A program made the position numbers and the translations under genes. Shown here piece by piece: positions 17,115 through 26,245 of a stretch of DNA of 64,000 bases. This stretch comes from Thermohalobaculum sp039815685 (GTDB taxonomy: Bacteria; Pseudomonadota; Alphaproteobacteria; Rhodobacterales; Rhodobacteraceae), in the NCBI GenBank assembly GCA_039815685.1, contig JBCBYV010000025.1:9875-73874 (forward strand), in the 5' to 3' direction. The notes below the pieces were generated by a model that searched no databases, was not told where the DNA came from, and saw only the letters and a list, made by a program, of their open reading frames with translations. Position 1 is the first letter of the stretch, and the number at the start of each line of letters is the position of its first letter.

Positions 17115-18098
17115 TCAGCTCAGGGCGGTGACCGCATAGCCCACATAGAGGAGCAGGAAGAGGCCGCCAGTCCAGCGGCAGAGCATGCGGTTCAGGAGCA
17201 CATAGGGCACGACCATCGCGGTCGCGGCGAGCATGATCCAGATGTCGCGCTCGATGAACTCGGCCGGGACATCGAGCGGCGCGATCGCGGCGGCCGCACC
17301 GATGATCAGCGTGATGTTGAAGAGGTTCGAGCCGACAACGTTGCCAATCGCCACATCGGTCTGACGCCTGATCGCCGCCATCACGGTGGTCGCAAGCTCC
17401 GGGAGCGAGGTGCCGAGGGCCACGAGCGTCAGCCCGATCGCGGCCTCTGAGACGCCCATATCGCTCGCGACACCGCGCGCGCCGTCGATCAGGAACTGCG
17501 CCCCGACGGGCAGCATCGCCATGCCGAGCGCGATGAGCCCCGCGATCTTCCACGGCGCCATGTTCGGATCGACATCCTCAAGGTCGGCGACGTCATCCGG
17601 CGGGTTCGGGTTCGCGGCGGCGTTCACGCTCTCGCGCATCTGCCGAAGCTCCCGATGCTCGATGCTATGGCGCACGCTGTCCCAGACCATGATGGCCATC
17701 ACGGCGATGAGCGCGAGCCCGCCCCACCAGGGGATCGAGCCGGCCAGAATGAAAGCGGTGAAGAGCAGCGTGCCTGCGAGCATGAAGTAGAGAGACCGGC
17801 GCGCGTCGTCCCCGCATCCGGCAAGGGGCGCGATCAGCGCTGGAAGACCGAGGACGAGCCAGACATTCGCGATGTTGGAGCCGACCACGTTGCCGAGCGC
17901 GATCCCGGGCGAGCCTTCGAGAGCGGCTTGGACGGAGATGATGAGTTCTGGCGCCGACGTCCCGATCGCGACGACGGTGGCACTGACGATAATGGCAGGG
18001 ATGCCCAGCCGGAGCGACAGCGCCACCGCGCCACGCACCAGAATGTCTCCGCCCGCAACAAGGAGGGCGAGACCGCCAAGCACCAAGACTAGATCCAT
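17115..18098 (-). CDS. Calcium/sodium antiporter (CaCA family, YrbG-like)
   Basis: A 327-residue inner-membrane cation exchanger with ten predicted helices in two inverted halves. Both alpha-repeats are intact: ATVVAIGTSAPELIIS with GNVVGSNIANVWLVLG, and TLVALGTSLPELATT with GNVVGSNLFNITLIIG. A central acidic loop (PPDDVADLEDVDP) connects the halves. I chose the ATG at 18098 (MDLVLVLGG) because the upstream extension is charged and not membrane-like. Confidence 0.93.
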   Translation of the reverse strand: MDLVLVLGGLALLVAGGDILVRGAVALSLRLGIPAIIVSATVVAIGTSAPELIISVQAALEGSPGIALGNVVGSNIANVWLVLGLPALIAPLAGCGDDARRSLYFMLAGTLLFTAFILAGSIPWWGGLALIAVMAIMVWDSVRHSIEHRELRQMRESVNAAANPNPPDDVADLEDVDPNMAPWKIAGLIALGMAMLPVGAQFLIDGARGVASDMGVSEAAIGLTLVALGTSLPELATTVMAAIRRQTDVAIGNVVGSNLFNITLIIGAAAAIAPLDVPAEFIERDIWIMLAATAMVVPYVLLNRMLCRWTGGLFLLLYVGYAVTALS

Positions 18099-18253
18099 TT
18101 CTCGCGCCGCCTCTCTCCTGCGTGAGCCAACCATATGGGGCTCCGGGTCCCATCTTGCGAGGGGCGCGACCGGCTCTGGACGCGGTGACATTTCCGCGAT
18201 GCGGAGTTTGGGGCCCCTGTCACCCTATCGCCACTTCCGCCCGTGGAGCGGCG

Positions 18254-18502
18254 TCAGTCTTTGCAGCGGCAGCGCTCAAGAGCGGCGTGGTAGCGACCGC
18301 AGTCCGGGCAAAGCACGAGATCGGTCATCGGTTCGGGCGATCTGGTCTGTCGCGGCCTGCGTCGCAAGCTTTGGCCAAGCCTCCGGCTGCGCGGCACTCG
18401 GCGCCGCTTCGCACCGTCCTCCACATGGCCACGCGCGCTCCGCTGCCCGAGGAGGAAGACGATGACGATGACCGCCGCCGTGAACGCGAGTTTCCAGAGC
18501 AC
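18254..18502 (-). CDS. Small membrane-anchored protein with a C-terminal Cys cluster
   Basis: An 82-residue protein with an N-terminal transmembrane helix (LAFTAAVIVIVFLLG), a very basic middle, and a C-terminal cysteine set, CPDCGRYH then CRC, that could bind zinc. I do not recognise a named family. It lies upstream of the antiporter and is divergent from the YdcH-like gene. The structured N- and C-termini make it likely real. Confidence 0.6.
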   Translation of the reverse strand: MLWKLAFTAAVIVIVFLLGQRSARGHVEDGAKRRRVPRSRRLGQSLRRRPRQTRSPEPMTDLVLCPDCGRYHAALERCRCKD

Positions 18503-18654
18503 ACCGGTCTCCCTGCTTTCGTCCTTCCCTCGATAGCGTTGAGGGTTGCCGTCGGCAATCCGCCGCCCAGATCGGGACGACGCTGTCCAAAAGGCTTCCC
18601 CGTAACAGGGGCGGGTGGTTTAATGTCGAGACCGCGCGTTGGGAGAGTGCTGAC

Positions 18655-18864
18655 ATGAACATCATGGATCACGAGGAGATCCTGCGCTCCCAGCTGGATG
18701 TGCTGAAGTCGGAGCATCGCCGGCTCGACGAAGAGATTGAGGCGGAGCGGGACAATCCGCTTGCCGACCAACTGGCGTTGCGACGCATGAAGAAGAAGAA
18801 GCTGGCGCTGAAGGACGAGATTGCGCGCATTGAGGATGTGCTCTACCCGGACATCATCGCCTGA
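18655..18864 (+). CDS. YdcH/DUF465 family small coiled-coil protein
   Basis: A 69-residue, highly charged helical protein of the YdcH (DUF465) family. LKSEHRRLDEEIEAE and LRRMKKKKLALKDEI are the characteristic heptad-like segments. No biochemical role is established. It stands alone between a divergent small membrane protein and purE. Confidence 0.9.
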   Translation: MNIMDHEEILRSQLDVLKSEHRRLDEEIEAERDNPLADQLALRRMKKKKLALKDEIARIEDVLYPDIIA

Positions 18865-18933
18865 CCTCCTGAGCAGAATGTCATCCGCTATGCCCGCTGA
18901 CCGCCTCCGCCGAGAACCGGCCGGGACTGCCCG

Positions 18934-19422
18934 ATGAGCACGCCGCTTGTTGGGATCGTGATGGGCAGCCAATCGGACTGGCCGACGATGAAGCACGCGG
19001 CCGATGTGCTGAAGGCGCTTGAGGTTGCGCATGAGGCGCGCATCGTCTCGGCCCATCGCACGCCTGACCGGTTGTTCCGGTATGCAGATGAGGCGGCGGG
19101 ACGCGGGCTGGCGGCGATCATTGCCGGGGCGGGCGGGGCGGCGCATCTGCCGGGCATGCTCGCTTCCAAGACCCGGCTGCCGGTGCTGGGGGTGCCCGTG
19201 CAGAGCAAGGCGCTCTCGGGGCTCGATAGTCTTCTGTCCATCGTCCAGATGCCGAAGGGCGTGCCCGTGGCGACCTTCGCGATCGGAGAGGCGGGGGCTG
19301 CCAATGCCGGGCTCTATGCCGCGGCGATGCTGGCTGTCGAGGACCCTGCCCTTGCCGAGCGTCTGGAGGCCTGGCGCGCGGCACAGACAGCGGCCGTGGC
19401 CGAGGTCCCGGAGGACGGCTGA
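18934..19422 (+). CDS. purE: N5-carboxyaminoimidazole ribonucleotide mutase
   Basis: A 162-residue class I PurE that interconverts N5-CAIR and CAIR in purine synthesis. The nucleotide-binding GSQSDWPTM and the active-site SAHRTPDRL are intact, as is the Gly-rich IIAGAGGAAHLPGM. It is three bases ahead of purK, whose product supplies N5-CAIR. Confidence 0.97.
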   Translation: MSTPLVGIVMGSQSDWPTMKHAADVLKALEVAHEARIVSAHRTPDRLFRYADEAAGRGLAAIIAGAGGAAHLPGMLASKTRLPVLGVPVQSKALSGLDSLLSIVQMPKGVPVATFAIGEAGAANAGLYAAAMLAVEDPALAERLEAWRAAQTAAVAEVPEDG

Positions 19423-19425
19423 CGG

Positions 19426-20517
19426 ATGGCCGGCGACCCCCCTACCCCACTGCCACCCGGCAGCGTGATCGGCATCCTGGGCGGCGGGCAGCTCGGTCGG
19501 ATGCTGGCCATCGCCGCCGCAAGGCTCGCGCTGCACGCGCATGTCTTCGACCCCTGCCCTGGCGGACCCGCGGCGGAGGTGGCGCGGGAGGCGACGGCAG
19601 CGGCCTATGATGACACGGCCGCGCTGGAGGCCTTTGCCCGCGCGGTCGATGTCGCGACCTTCGAGTTCGAGAACGTGCCGGCCGCGGTGGCGGAAACGCT
19701 GGCGCGGCACACGGTCGTGCGCCCCAATGCCCGCGCCTTCGCCGTGGCGCAGGACCGGGCGGAGGAAAAGCGGTTCCTAGAGGGCATCGGCCTCACCTGC
19801 GCGCCCTGGGCTTCTATCGACAGCGCGGACGAAATAGCAGCGGCGCTGGAGCGCACCGGCGCGCCAGCGATCCTGAAGACGCGTCGCATGGGATACGACG
19901 GCAAGGGTCAGGTGGGTGTCGCGGCCCCCGACGAGGCGGCGGCAGCTTGGGCGGCCATTGGGGCCCAGCCTGCGGTCCTGGAGGGCCGTGTCGCATTCAC
20001 CGCCGAGCTCTCGGTCATCGTCGCACGCGGGGCGGACGGCGTGACGGTCGCTTATGACCCCGGGCGGAACACGCATGAGGACGGCATCCTGCGCCGCACC
20101 GTCGTCCCCGCCGGTCTGCCCGCCGCGGTTCTGCAGGACGCAGTGCTTGCCGCGGGACGGATCGCCTCCGCGCTCGACTATGTCGGGGTTCTGGGGGTCG
20201 AGCTCTTCCTTGCGCCGGGGGGCAAGCTCCTCGTCAACGAGATCGCGCCGCGGGTGCACAATACCGGGCACTGGACCATCGAGGCGACGGCGGTCGATCA
20301 GTTTGAGCAGCATATTCGCGCGATCGCCGGCTGGCCCCTTGGCGACGGAGCGCGGCACGCGAACGCCGAGATGACGAACCTCATCGGAGAAGAGGCGCAT
20401 CGCTGGGCGGCGATTGCATCGGAACCCGGGGCCGCCTTGCATCTCTACGGAAAGGCCGAGGCGCGCGCAGGGCGCAAGATGGGCCATGTGACACGCGTGA
20501 GCCCCCTCGGCGCATAA
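19426..20517 (+). CDS. purK: N5-carboxyaminoimidazole ribonucleotide synthase
   Basis: A 363-residue ATP-grasp enzyme that carboxylates AIR with bicarbonate and ATP to N5-CAIR. N-terminal ILGGGQLGRMLA is the Rossmann start. The ATP-grasp core shows LKTRRMGYDGKGQ, then LGVELFL and VNEIAPRVHNTGHWT with the metal-binding residues. It forms the purEK operon. Confidence 0.97.
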   Translation: MAGDPPTPLPPGSVIGILGGGQLGRMLAIAAARLALHAHVFDPCPGGPAAEVAREATAAAYDDTAALEAFARAVDVATFEFENVPAAVAETLARHTVVRPNARAFAVAQDRAEEKRFLEGIGLTCAPWASIDSADEIAAALERTGAPAILKTRRMGYDGKGQVGVAAPDEAAAAWAAIGAQPAVLEGRVAFTAELSVIVARGADGVTVAYDPGRNTHEDGILRRTVVPAGLPAAVLQDAVLAAGRIASALDYVGVLGVELFLAPGGKLLVNEIAPRVHNTGHWTIEATAVDQFEQHIRAIAGWPLGDGARHANAEMTNLIGEEAHRWAAIASEPGAALHLYGKAEARAGRKMGHVTRVSPLGA

Positions 20518-20827
20518 CCGCGCCCGGCTTCCGCCCACAAACACGGTAACAGTGTCCTGACTTCTACGCCGCCATGCTGGCGCCGCCCCGATCCATCGGG
20601 GTGACATGGGGTGATGTACTCTGAGCGAATGAACCTATCGCGCAGCGATGATCGCCATTTCCGGTATCGGACTGAGTGCCCCGCTCGCACAGCTCGCGTT
20701 TGGCTGAGGCCGAGACCAACTGGACGGCGGAGTAGGCGCTCCGCCGACCCAGGAAATGATGCGTCTGAACATCGACCCTGCCGGCAATACGCGCCGGCGC
20801 GAGCTTCCAATCAATGAAGGTCTGAAC
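20518..20827. other. Intergenic region between convergent purK and COQ9 with a 7-bp hairpin
   Basis: A 310-base gap with no recognisable gene. It contains one perfect dyad at 20726-20745, ggcggag-taggcg-ctccgcc. This could help end transcription from either side, but no T-run follows it. Nothing else was identified. Confidence 0.5.
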
Positions 20828-21541
20828 TCACGCGTCAGCCGGGTCCCCTTCCGGGCCGGTCGCCGGCTTGCCGCGGGCATGGGGTGCGCGGACGAAGGCG
20901 AGCGCTTGTGCGAAGGGCGTGAGCGCCATGCGAGCCACCGGGTTCGCCTGCACCTGCGCCTTCAGCTTCTCGAACTGCATGACGTTCTCGATGCGCCGGT
21001 CCAGGAACGCCCAAGTATCGACCGAGCCCTCGCTCTCGTCCCCGAGCCAATAGAGCACCGTGGCGGAGTAGACCGAGGAGAGGATCGCGCGCTTCGTGTA
21101 CCAGTTGTAGTCGTCCGAACGGTCGCCGCAGGCGGTCCAGATGATGTCGGAGGTCGACCAGAGCGCTCGCGCGCTGTCTGCCGCATAGGGCGGCAGGGCG
21201 AGCAGCGTCGCCCCCCGCCGCACCGCGTCCTTATGCTCCGCCACCAGTTCAAGGCGCGCGCGGACGCAGAACGTCACCCGCTCGCGGATGCGCATGGCAT
21301 GGAGATCGGTCTCCTCCAGCTTCTCGAGCAACCGGCGGTCCATCAGCTCGTGAAAGGCGAGCGCCATGTCGACACCGCCCCGCGGAAAGGCCAGCGCGCC
21401 CATCTGCGCGTCGATCCCGGTCTCCTCGAGCGCGGCGTCCAGCGCCTCCTTGCCCCAGCCATCGAAGACCACGTTCGGCAGCGCCGCGTCGATCAGCCGT
21501 TCGCGCGTCTCGGCGAGCGGGTCGCCCGTTTCTTCAGCCAT
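20828..21541 (-). CDS. COQ9 family protein (ubiquinone biosynthesis factor)
   Basis: A 237-residue COQ9 homologue, a lipid-binding TetR-like fold that supports the COQ7 hydroxylation step of ubiquinone synthesis. Recognisable blocks are RERLIDAALPNVVFDGW at the start, and later WTACGDRSDDYNWYTKRAILSSVY, a family hallmark, then a hydrophobic C-terminal helix. Known families describe this gene as divergent from rpsU, exactly as seen here with 143 bases between starts. Confidence 0.93.
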   Translation of the reverse strand: MAEETGDPLAETRERLIDAALPNVVFDGWGKEALDAALEETGIDAQMGALAFPRGGVDMALAFHELMDRRLLEKLEETDLHAMRIRERVTFCVRARLELVAEHKDAVRRGATLLALPPYAADSARALWSTSDIIWTACGDRSDDYNWYTKRAILSSVYSATVLYWLGDESEGSVDTWAFLDRRIENVMQFEKLKAQVQANPVARMALTPFAQALAFVRAPHARGKPATGPEGDPADA

Positions 21542-21684
21542 GCAGTAGTTCCCTCAGCGATCCGGCCTCAAAACGGCCTTGGAAATCCTTCTGTCATCTC
21601 ACGTTACGCGGTGGACAGCGTACAAGCACCTGCGTATATAGCCCACTCTTGAAATTCAGCAGCGGTAGAAAGGTGGTGACCTAG

Positions 21685-21891
21685 GTGCAGGTACTGGTGC
21701 GCGACAACAATGTCGATCAGGCGCTCCGTGCGCTGAAGAAGAAGATGCAGCGCGAAGGCGTTTTCCGCGAGATGAAGCTCCGGCAGCATTACGAAAAGCC
21801 GTCGGAGAAGCGGGCGCGGGAGAAGGCGGAAGCGATCCGCCGCGCGCGCAAGCTGGCGCGGAAAAAGGCGCAGCGCGAAGGTCTTCTCTGA
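21685..21891 (+). CDS. rpsU: 30S ribosomal protein S21
   Basis: A 68-residue bS21, a small basic protein near the anti-Shine-Dalgarno end of 16S rRNA. VLVRDNNVDQALRALKKK and EGVFREMKLRQHYEKPSEK are typical. It starts with GTG at 21685, preceded by an AGAAAGGTGG ribosome site. A strong intrinsic terminator follows. The upstream region has a TATATA-like -10 element (gcgtatatagcc). Confidence 0.97.
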   Translation: MQVLVRDNNVDQALRALKKKMQREGVFREMKLRQHYEKPSEKRAREKAEAIRRARKLARKKAQREGLL

Positions 21892-21947
21892 GGCATCTGA
21901 CGCACGGTGCGTCCGGCACTGCGACCGGATTGCAACCACGGCACATG

Positions 21948-21985
21948 AACCCCCGGGCGTAACGCGCTCCGGGGGTTTCCTTTTT
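21948..21985 (+). terminator. Intrinsic terminator after rpsU
   Basis: The 9-bp GC stem 21948-21956 with 21969-21977 (aacccccgg / ccgggggtt) is followed by ttcctttttc. It is 57 bases past the rpsU stop. Confidence 0.9.
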
Positions 21986-22075
21986 CAGGATTGGCGGGCT
22001 TGCTTCTCGACGAGGCAACGAGCCGAGCCGAGCACCCGAAGAGGCGCCGCTTCGGCCTGAACGAGGATCGAGCGG

Positions 22076-22888
22076 ATGATCACGACCGCGACCGCGCGCA
22101 CGGCCCCGGGCCTGCGGCTCTATGTCATTGGCGATCTGCATGGCGATGCCGATGCGCTGGACCGTCACCTCTCGGCCATCACACGGGATCTGATGCGCCG
22201 GCCGACGGACGACTGGCGGCTGATCCTGCTCGGCGACTATATCGACCGCGGCCCCGATACGCGGGCGGTGCTCGACCGGCTCTCGAAGCTCGGCGCCGGC
22301 TGGCGCGCCTACTGTCTGCTCGGCAATCATGAGCATTGCCTGCTCGACTTCCTCGGCGACCCGGATGCGCCGTCCTTCTATCCCTGGCTCAAGGATGACG
22401 GGCTCGCGACGCTCGCATCCTACGGGATCGACGCGACCGACCCTCTCGACTTCCCCGATGCGGCGTCGCGGCGCGCGCTTCGCGCTGCGCTGATCGGGAC
22501 GATGCCTGTGGCGCATGCCGGCTTTCTGGCCGGGCTTGGACATGCCGTGAGGTTTGGAGATTTCTTCTTTGCGCATGCGGGCATTCGACCGGGCACGCCG
22601 CTCGCAGAGCAGAACGTTCGCGACCTGATCTGGGCGCCCGGGTTTCTCGACTATGCCGGCCCGCACGAGGCCGTGATCGTCCACGGCCATAGCGCGGTCT
22701 CAACCATTCAGGTGCATGCCAACCGGATCGCGCTCGATACCGGCTCGGCGTTCGGCCCCTCGTGCCTCGTGCTTGAGGATGATCTTTGGCTGGAACTGAC
22801 GACGGATGGGCCGTATCTCCTTGCCCCAATCGGCCAAGCCGGGTCCGAGGCAGCGCTTCTGCCTCTTCTCCCCGCCGAGGCCGCCTGA
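22076..22888 (+). CDS. Metallophosphoesterase, serine/threonine phosphatase-like (copy 1)
   Basis: A 270-residue PPP-type metallophosphoesterase. All metal-binding motifs are present: GDLHGD, GDYIDRGPD, GNHE, a later HAGIRPG and HGHS. The size and motifs match small bacterial PrpA/diadenosine-polyphosphatase-like enzymes; the substrate is unknown. A second gene of the same family follows after 25 bases, with the same order of motifs. The hydrophobic ends typical of export are absent, so it is cytoplasmic. Confidence 0.9.
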   Translation: MITTATARTAPGLRLYVIGDLHGDADALDRHLSAITRDLMRRPTDDWRLILLGDYIDRGPDTRAVLDRLSKLGAGWRAYCLLGNHEHCLLDFLGDPDAPSFYPWLKDDGLATLASYGIDATDPLDFPDAASRRALRAALIGTMPVAHAGFLAGLGHAVRFGDFFFAHAGIRPGTPLAEQNVRDLIWAPGFLDYAGPHEAVIVHGHSAVSTIQVHANRIALDTGSAFGPSCLVLEDDLWLELTTDGPYLLAPIGQAGSEAALLPLLPAEAA

Positions 22889-22913
22889 CGCTCGAACCTC
22901 CGGGAGAAGATGG

Positions 22914-23666
22914 ATGGTCAGCTACGGCACAGCGCGCCTTCCCGCTGGCCTGCGCATCTATGCCATCGGCGACATCCACGGCGAGTTAGCGATGCTCGAG
23001 GATCGGCACGCCGCCATCGAAGCGGATCTTCGCCGGAGACCCGTCGCGGACTGGCGCGTCGTACATCTGGGCGATCTGATCGACCGGGGACCCGACAGCC
23101 TCGGCGTGATGCGATTTCTGGCAGCGCTGGACCCCTCGCGGCATCTGACGCTGTGCGGCAATCACGATGGCTATCTACGGTTCTTTCTTGATGATCCGGA
23201 GGGGGCGCCGTTCGAGCAATGGCAGCGCAACGGCGGGGACGCGGCCCTGATTTCGTTCGGTCTCGACCGGTCGCTGATCCTTCGCGGCAAGCGGCGGGAT
23301 ATCCATGCGGCGCTGGAGGCGGCTCTGCCCCCGACCCTGCGCGCCTTCCTCGACGGGTTGCCGAACAAGCTCCGTTTCGGCGATTTCGGTTTCGCCCATG
23401 CGGGCATTCGGCCGGACGTCCCATGGGAGCGTCAGACGCAGGATGACCTGCACTGGATCCGGTGGGACTTCCTGAACCACGAGGCGCCACATGAGGTGGT
23501 GGTGGTGCACGGCCACACGCCGGCGCCGCAGATCGAACTCAAGACCAACCGCGTAAACGTCGACACAGGGGCGGGCAAAGGCGGCGCGCTCTCCTGCATC
23601 GTGATCGAGGGCACTGAGGTCGCGGCGCTTGGGGATGATGGGCCCGTCGCCCTTTCAACCGGCTGA
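22914..23666 (+). CDS. Metallophosphoesterase, serine/threonine phosphatase-like (copy 2)
   Basis: A 250-residue paralogue of the preceding gene with intact GDIHGE, GDLIDRGPD, GNHD, HAGIRPD and HGHTPAP. It diverges strongly outside the motifs, so the duplication is old. I chose the ATG at 22914, which has GGGAGAAG upstream and aligns with copy 1; the frame is also open upstream, overlapping copy 1. Cotranscribed with copy 1. Confidence 0.9.
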   Translation: MVSYGTARLPAGLRIYAIGDIHGELAMLEDRHAAIEADLRRRPVADWRVVHLGDLIDRGPDSLGVMRFLAALDPSRHLTLCGNHDGYLRFFLDDPEGAPFEQWQRNGGDAALISFGLDRSLILRGKRRDIHAALEAALPPTLRAFLDGLPNKLRFGDFGFAHAGIRPDVPWERQTQDDLHWIRWDFLNHEAPHEVVVVHGHTPAPQIELKTNRVNVDTGAGKGGALSCIVIEGTEVAALGDDGPVALSTG

Positions 23667-23672
23667 GGCGCC

Positions 23673-24503
23673 TCACCGCGGCGCGTGTCGGGCCAAGAAC
23701 GGCAGGATGTCATCCAGGGCACCGACCGCCAACAGATCGGCATGACCCGCACGGGGATAGCGAATAAGGCGCTTCGGCTCCGGTGCCGCGTCGAACAAGG
23801 CTTCCGCCTCTGAGACCGGGATCACGGTGTCAGCCTCCGCGCCGAGGATGAGGATCGGGGCCTCGACACCGGCAATGCGCTCAGCACTCTCCCACCGCTC
23901 ATCCGGCAGTATCAGGCAGGCGGGGAGCCACGGGTAGTGATGCTCCGCCACCGTGCAGAGCTGAGCGAAAGGAACTTCGAGGATCAGAGCTGCCGCAGGG
24001 CGCTCCGCCGCGACGGCCGTGGCTACCGCTGCACCGAGGCTCGTGCCCCAGATCACCGGCGGCCGTGCCGCGTCCGGGAATTCAGCGGCAATCGCATCGT
24101 AGAGCGTGAGGGCATCTTCGATCAGGGCCGCCTCGCTCGGAGCCCCGGCGGCGCCGCCGGCCCCGCGAAACGCCGGCACCACGGCGCCGTATCCGCGAAT
24201 GACGAGGGGTGTCACATGGCGCGCCGCTCCCGGCAGATAGCCGCCGTTACCCGTGAAGTGCAGGACGACGGGGGCACCATCCACCGGCGGGGCCGCCCAG
24301 GCGAAGAGCGGTGTTCGATCCGTCGCCTCTAGGCGCAGCAGCCGGCCGCGCGGCAAGCCTTCCGGCTCCTCTGCCCGAAAGTTCTGGGCGAAAGGGTAGA
24401 TGTGGTCGTGTCGGGTAAAAAAGAGCGCCCCCACCAGCACGGCCCAGATGAAGACCGCCATCAGCGCGAGCCTGAGGACAAAACCGCCGAGCCGTCTGAT
24501 CAT
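23673..24503 (-). CDS. Membrane-anchored alpha/beta hydrolase
   Basis: A 276-residue alpha/beta hydrolase of the ABHD12/13-like group. An N-terminal transmembrane anchor (LALMAVFIWAVLVGALFF) precedes the catalytic domain. The nucleophile elbow is GTSLGAA, with an Asp in ILGAEADTVIP and a His in AGHADLL, giving a complete triad. The oxyanion strand reads LHFTGNGGYL. The start at 24503 places the helix at the N-terminus. Substrate unknown. Its 3' end is 6 bases from the convergent phosphatase gene. Confidence 0.85.
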   Translation of the reverse strand: MIRRLGGFVLRLALMAVFIWAVLVGALFFTRHDHIYPFAQNFRAEEPEGLPRGRLLRLEATDRTPLFAWAAPPVDGAPVVLHFTGNGGYLPGAARHVTPLVIRGYGAVVPAFRGAGGAAGAPSEAALIEDALTLYDAIAAEFPDAARPPVIWGTSLGAAVATAVAAERPAAALILEVPFAQLCTVAEHHYPWLPACLILPDERWESAERIAGVEAPILILGAEADTVIPVSEAEALFDAAPEPKRLIRYPRAGHADLLAVGALDDILPFLARHAPR

Positions 24504-24792
24504 GGCGCTATCGTACGGAGTTCGCTCACGCTCACCACGCCATAATCGCGCCGCCCCGATACCTTCGGAGCGAAAGGAGGTAGTGAGGCCGCACAATACC
24601 GGTCGTCGGCTTGCCGTCGTCGTAATCGGCGCCACTGGCGTCGTGATCGCTGCGGCAAGGCTCTTCTTTGGTCAGCGCCATGAGAGATAAGGGCCCGCGA
24701 GCTGCAACCCGCGGACCCATCAGTGATGACACTGAGAAACCAACCTTCGACCGAAGCAGGATGCGCCGAGCGGGTTGCCGGAGCAACAAAGC

Positions 24793-26229
24793 TCAGCCGA
24801 CTTGCGGCAGGAGGTTCTCGATCGAGCCCTTGGCATCGCCGTAGTACATGCGGCTGTTGTCCTTGAAGAAGAGCGGGTTCTCGATGCCCGAGTAGCCGCG
24901 CCCCTTGCCGCGCTTGAGGATGAAGACGCTGCGGGACTTCCAGACTTCCAGCACCGGCATGCCGGCGATGGGCGAGCCCGGGTCGTCCTGTGCAGCCGGG
25001 TTCACGATGTCATTCGCGCCGATGATGATGCTGACATCGGTCTGGGGGAAGTCGTCGTTGATCTCCTCCATCTCCAGCACGATGTCGTAGGGCACCTTCG
25101 CCTCGGCCAAGAGAACGTTCATATGCCCCGGCAGCCGCCCTGCGACAGGGTGGATGGCGAAGCGCACTTCCTTGCCCTTGGCGCGCAGCTTGCGGGTCAG
25201 TTCGGAGACCGCGGCCTGCGCCTGCGCGACCGCCATGCCGTAGCCCGGCACGATCACGACGCTGTCCGCGTCGTTGAGCGCGCTCGCGACACCGCCGGCG
25301 TCGATCTCGACCATCTCGCCCTCGACCTCCTGCGCGCTCGACTGCTCGCCGCCCCAGCCGCCCAGGATCACGCTGACGAAGGACCGGTTCATGCCCTTGC
25401 ACATGATGTAGCTGAGGATTGCGCCCGAGGAGCCGACGAGTGCACCGGTCACGATGAGGAGGTCGTTGCCCAGCGTGAAACCGATCGCTGCAGCCGCCCA
25501 GCCCGAATAGGAGTTGAGCATCGAGACGACGACAGGCATGTCCGCGCCGCCGATGGCCATGATCAGGTGCCAGCCGATGGCGCCCGAGATGATCGCCACC
25601 AGCACCATCGTCCAGACGCCGGCGCCCTCAAGATAGAGCCAGCCCAGCAGGAAGCAGAGGATGAAGGCCGCGAGGTTGATTTGGTGGCGGAACGGAAGCG
25701 TCAGCGCATTCGACGAGATCTTACCGGCCAGCTTGCCGTAGGCGACGATGGACCCCGTGAAGGTGATCGCGCCGATCAGGATGCCGAGGAACAGTTCGAC
25801 CTTGAGGATAGAAATCTCGATCGCGGTCTTCTTGGCAATGGTCGCAGCGAAGCCCGCGAGCTGATCTGCCGTGCCGTCGGCCTTGGCTTCCAGCGCGCGG
25901 CTCATCTCGAAATCCGCGTTGAAGCCGATGAAGACCGCAGCGAGGCCCACGAGGCTGTGGAAGCCCGCCACAAGCTCCGGCATCTGGGTCATCTCGACCT
26001 TGCGCGCGACATAGGCGCCGCCCGCGCCGCCGATCACGAGCATGACCAGGATGAGCGTCACGTTGTCGACGCCCGGGGTCATGATCGTTGCGATCACCGC
26101 GAGCGTCATGCCGATAATGCCGTACCAGATCGCCCGCTTCGCCTTCTCCTGGTTCGAGAGGCCGCCGAGGGCGAGGATGAAGAGGATGGCCGCCACAACA
26201 TAGGCGGCCGTCACGAGGCCCAAGCTCAT
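24793..26229 (-). CDS. pntB: NAD(P) transhydrogenase subunit beta
   Basis: The 478-residue membrane and NADP-binding subunit of proton-translocating transhydrogenase, which makes NADPH from NADH using the proton gradient. The N-terminal half has about nine hydrophobic helices; the C-terminal dIII domain shows VIVPGYGMAVAQAQ, HPVAGRLPGHMNVLLAEA and IGANDIVNPAA, the NADP-binding loops. It lies 16 bases downstream of pntA. Confidence 0.96.
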   Translation of the reverse strand: MSLGLVTAAYVVAAILFILALGGLSNQEKAKRAIWYGIIGMTLAVIATIMTPGVDNVTLILVMLVIGGAGGAYVARKVEMTQMPELVAGFHSLVGLAAVFIGFNADFEMSRALEAKADGTADQLAGFAATIAKKTAIEISILKVELFLGILIGAITFTGSIVAYGKLAGKISSNALTLPFRHQINLAAFILCFLLGWLYLEGAGVWTMVLVAIISGAIGWHLIMAIGGADMPVVVSMLNSYSGWAAAAIGFTLGNDLLIVTGALVGSSGAILSYIMCKGMNRSFVSVILGGWGGEQSSAQEVEGEMVEIDAGGVASALNDADSVVIVPGYGMAVAQAQAAVSELTRKLRAKGKEVRFAIHPVAGRLPGHMNVLLAEAKVPYDIVLEMEEINDDFPQTDVSIIIGANDIVNPAAQDDPGSPIAGMPVLEVWKSRSVFILKRGKGRGYSGIENPLFFKDNSRMYYGDAKGSIENLLPQVG

Positions 26230-26245
26230 CGCTGTCTCCCCCGGT

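Noticed and set aside
20726..20745. Hairpin considered as an intrinsic terminator for purK or COQ9
   Set aside because: The stem is perfect but only seven base pairs and neither flank has a T-run; recorded only as a dyad.
24691..24717. Hairpin after pntB (gggcccgcg / cgcggaccc)
   Set aside because: One mismatch in the stem and no U-run on the minus strand, so not called a terminator.
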